Source: DATAEE01 sp036257535 (GTDB taxonomy: Bacteria; Acidobacteriota; Vicinamibacteria; Vicinamibacterales; 2-12-FULL-66-21). From it: a stretch of 44,229 nt of DNA. How positions within the stretch are numbered: position 1 is the stretch's first letter; each line of letters opens with the position of its first letter. Below are positions 42,949 through 44,229 of the stretch, one piece after another. A program made the translations under genes and the position numbers. The notes under the pieces are model-generated. The model made no database searches. It saw only the letters and a list, made by a program, of their open reading frames with translations, and was not told the DNA's origin. The stretch is from positions 1-44,229 of the forward strand of contig DATAFJ010000141.1 of assembly GCA_036257535.1 (NCBI GenBank). The letters run 5' to 3'.

Positions 42949-44229
42949 TCACATTCCGTCGTACTGCGGTCCTCCGCCTCCCTCGGGCGGAATCCAGTCG
43001 ATGATCTGGTAGGGATCCATGATGTCGCACGTCTTGCAATGCACGCAGTTCGACGCGTTGATCTGCAGCTTCTTCCCCCCGCTCCCATCGTCCACCATCT
43101 CGTAGACGGCCGCGGGGCAGAAGCGCGTGCACGGATTGCCGTACTCCTCGCGGCACCGGGTGCGGCAAATGTCGGTGTCGTGGACGACGAGGTGCGACGG
43201 CTGATCCTCGGCGTGTCGCGTGCCTGAGTAGTGGACGTTCGTCAGCCGATCGAAGGTGAGCTTTCGATCGATCTTGACCGGCGTCACGGTCGCGTCGGGC
43301 GCCGGGGCGTTTCCGTCGTAGTACTGCTGGCGCGTCGCCAGCCGTTCGTGCCCTGCATGCGAGGGCATCGGATCTTTGATCCACCAACCTTTGGTGAGGA
43401 AAGCCACCCCGGAGTACGCCACACCGGCGTACAGCCCACCCGCGAAGCTCTGATGGACGTTGCGGACCGGATACAGCTCGCGCTTCACGTCGCTCTGTTC
43501 GACCTTGCTCTCGAACGCGCGCAGACGCTCCGCTGAGACGTCGCCCGCACGGATCGCGTCGAACGCCGTCTCGGCTGCGAGCATCCCCGTCTTGAGCGCG
43601 AGATGCACACCCTTCAGACGGAAGGAATTGACGTAGCCGGCGGCGTCGCCGACGATGAGGCCGCCATCCATCCAGGTCCTCGGAACCGTGTGCCACCCGC
43701 CTTCGGGCAGCGCCTTCGCTCCATAGCGCACCATCTGCCCGCCGTCGAGCAGGTCGCGCATGAGCGGGTGCTGCTTGAAGCGCTGAAACGCGATGTGCGG
43801 GTCGAACATCGGGTCCTTGTAGTCGAGACCCGCCACGAACCCGACAGACAACTGCCCGCCGGGCATCGAGTAGACGAACCCGCCGCCGAACTCCTCGTTC
43901 TTGAGCGGATATCCGAGCGTGTGCATCACGACGCCCGATCCGATCCGATCTGCCGGAACCTCCCAGAGCTCCTTGATGCCGATCGCATACACCTGCGGCA
44001 GCCGTCCCTCGTCGAGCCGCAGACGGCGGACGATCGTCTTCGTCAGGTTCCCGCGCACGCCATCCGCAAAGATGGTCACCCGCGCGCGGACGTCCACGCC
44101 CGGCTCGAACGACGGCTTGCGCTCGCCGTGCCGGCCGACGCCGCGATCGCCCGTGCGCACGCCGATGACCTGGTCTCCCTCGAACAGCACCTCCGACGCA
44201 GAAAAGCCGGTGAAGATGTCGATTCCCTC
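42949..44229 (-). CDS. Electron transfer flavoprotein-ubiquinone oxidoreductase (5' end beyond window)
   Basis: C-terminal 426 or so residues of ETF-QO, a membrane-associated FAD and 4Fe-4S enzyme passing electrons from acyl-CoA dehydrogenases through ETF to quinone. Open to the window edge, reading GIDIFTGFSASEVLFEGDQV. FADGVRGNLTKTIVRR and DGGLIVGDAAGYVNSFRLKG are FAD-domain motifs, and PGGQLSVGFVAGLDYKDP marks the family. The 4Fe-4S module has the ligands in CRTRCREEYGNPCTRFCPAA and NCVHCKTCDIMDPYQIIDWI, ending GGGGPQYDGM. No ETF subunit is in the window. A cupin follows 3 nt downstream. Confidence 0.95.
   Translation of the reverse strand, partial: EGIDIFTGFSASEVLFEGDQVIGVRTGDRGVGRHGERKPSFEPGVDVRARVTIFADGVRGNLTKTIVRRLRLDEGRLPQVYAIGIKELWEVPADRIGSGVVMHTLGYPLKNEEFGGGFVYSMPGGQLSVGFVAGLDYKDPMFDPHIAFQRFKQHPLMRDLLDGGQMVRYGAKALPEGGWHTVPRTWMDGGLIVGDAAGYVNSFRLKGVHLALKTGMLAAETAFDAIRAGDVSAERLRAFESKVEQSDVKRELYPVRNVHQSFAGGLYAGVAYSGVAFLTKGWWIKDPMPSHAGHERLATRQQYYDGNAPAPDATVTPVKIDRKLTFDRLTNVHYSGTRHAEDQPSHLVVHDTDICRTRCREEYGNPCTRFCPAAVYEMVDDGSGGKKLQINASNCVHCKTCDIMDPYQIIDWIPPEGGGGPQYDGM

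Overview
The window is GC-rich bacterial chromosome with dense, mostly single-copy housekeeping and envelope genes. The gene set best fits an Acidobacteriota genome, plausibly Vicinamibacteria-like. The main clues are a large Oar-type TonB-dependent receptor with an N-terminal carboxypeptidase-regulatory-like domain, a soluble Ser/Thr kinase with a zinc-ribbon tail, a chaperone cluster followed by prmA and rsmE, and intergenic 'word-repeat' hairpins. This placement is inference from content; no rRNA or tRNA gene was found to anchor it.

Layout. Positions 1-4126 (minus strand): an argininosuccinate-lyase-like gene cut by the window edge, then the TonB-dependent receptor. Positions 4175-21666 (plus strand, except rsmE): a class A penicillin-binding protein, XdhC and an amidohydrolase; the heat-shock cluster hrcA-grpE-dnaJ with prmA; convergent rsmE; a Ser/Thr kinase; ilvE; a pilT-type ATPase with recX; alaS; a lytic transglycosylase; an S4-domain protein; and rpsT. 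Positions 21647-30578 (minus): leuS-lptE-holA, a methyltransferase with a DUF1579 protein, and histone-deacetylase-like amidohydrolase / EEP hydrolase / CPA2-type antiporter. Positions 30612-31187 (plus): a TMEM175-like channel. Positions 31173-44229 (minus): a long run of tightly packed and overlapping small genes (a membrane cytochrome c' fusion, NTF2-like protein, CorA, NIPSNAP, DinB, DUF523, AAC(3)-type acetyltransferase, macro domain, S9 peptidase, DUF488, DUF3303, DUF4180, DUF374 acyltransferase, histidine phosphatase, GNAT, a small acidic protein, cupin), ending in an ETF-ubiquinone oxidoreductase cut by the edge.

How the genes work together. Much of the plus-strand half is translation and protein quality control (AlaS, S20, PrmA, RsmE, GrpE, DnaJ). 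HrcA appears to control its own cluster through a degenerate CIRCE operator overlapping the hrcA transcription start; dnaK is not in the cluster. Envelope functions recur (PBP, TonB receptor, LptE, lytic transglycosylase, acyltransferase). The minus-strand half looks like co-transcribed stress, repair and metabolite-handling enzymes with many 4-nt stop/start overlaps.

I see no CRISPR array, prophage, integron, transposase gene or obvious defence or secondary-metabolite island. The most unusual items are: three intergenic hairpins built from short locus-specific words (1070-1162, 7371-7563, 11683-11770); a 98-bp palindromic MITE-like element before pilT; a membrane-domain / cytochrome c' fusion protein; a zinc-ribbon kinase with an altered catalytic-loop lysine; and an unannotated 31-codon lipoprotein-like ORF between two coupled genes.
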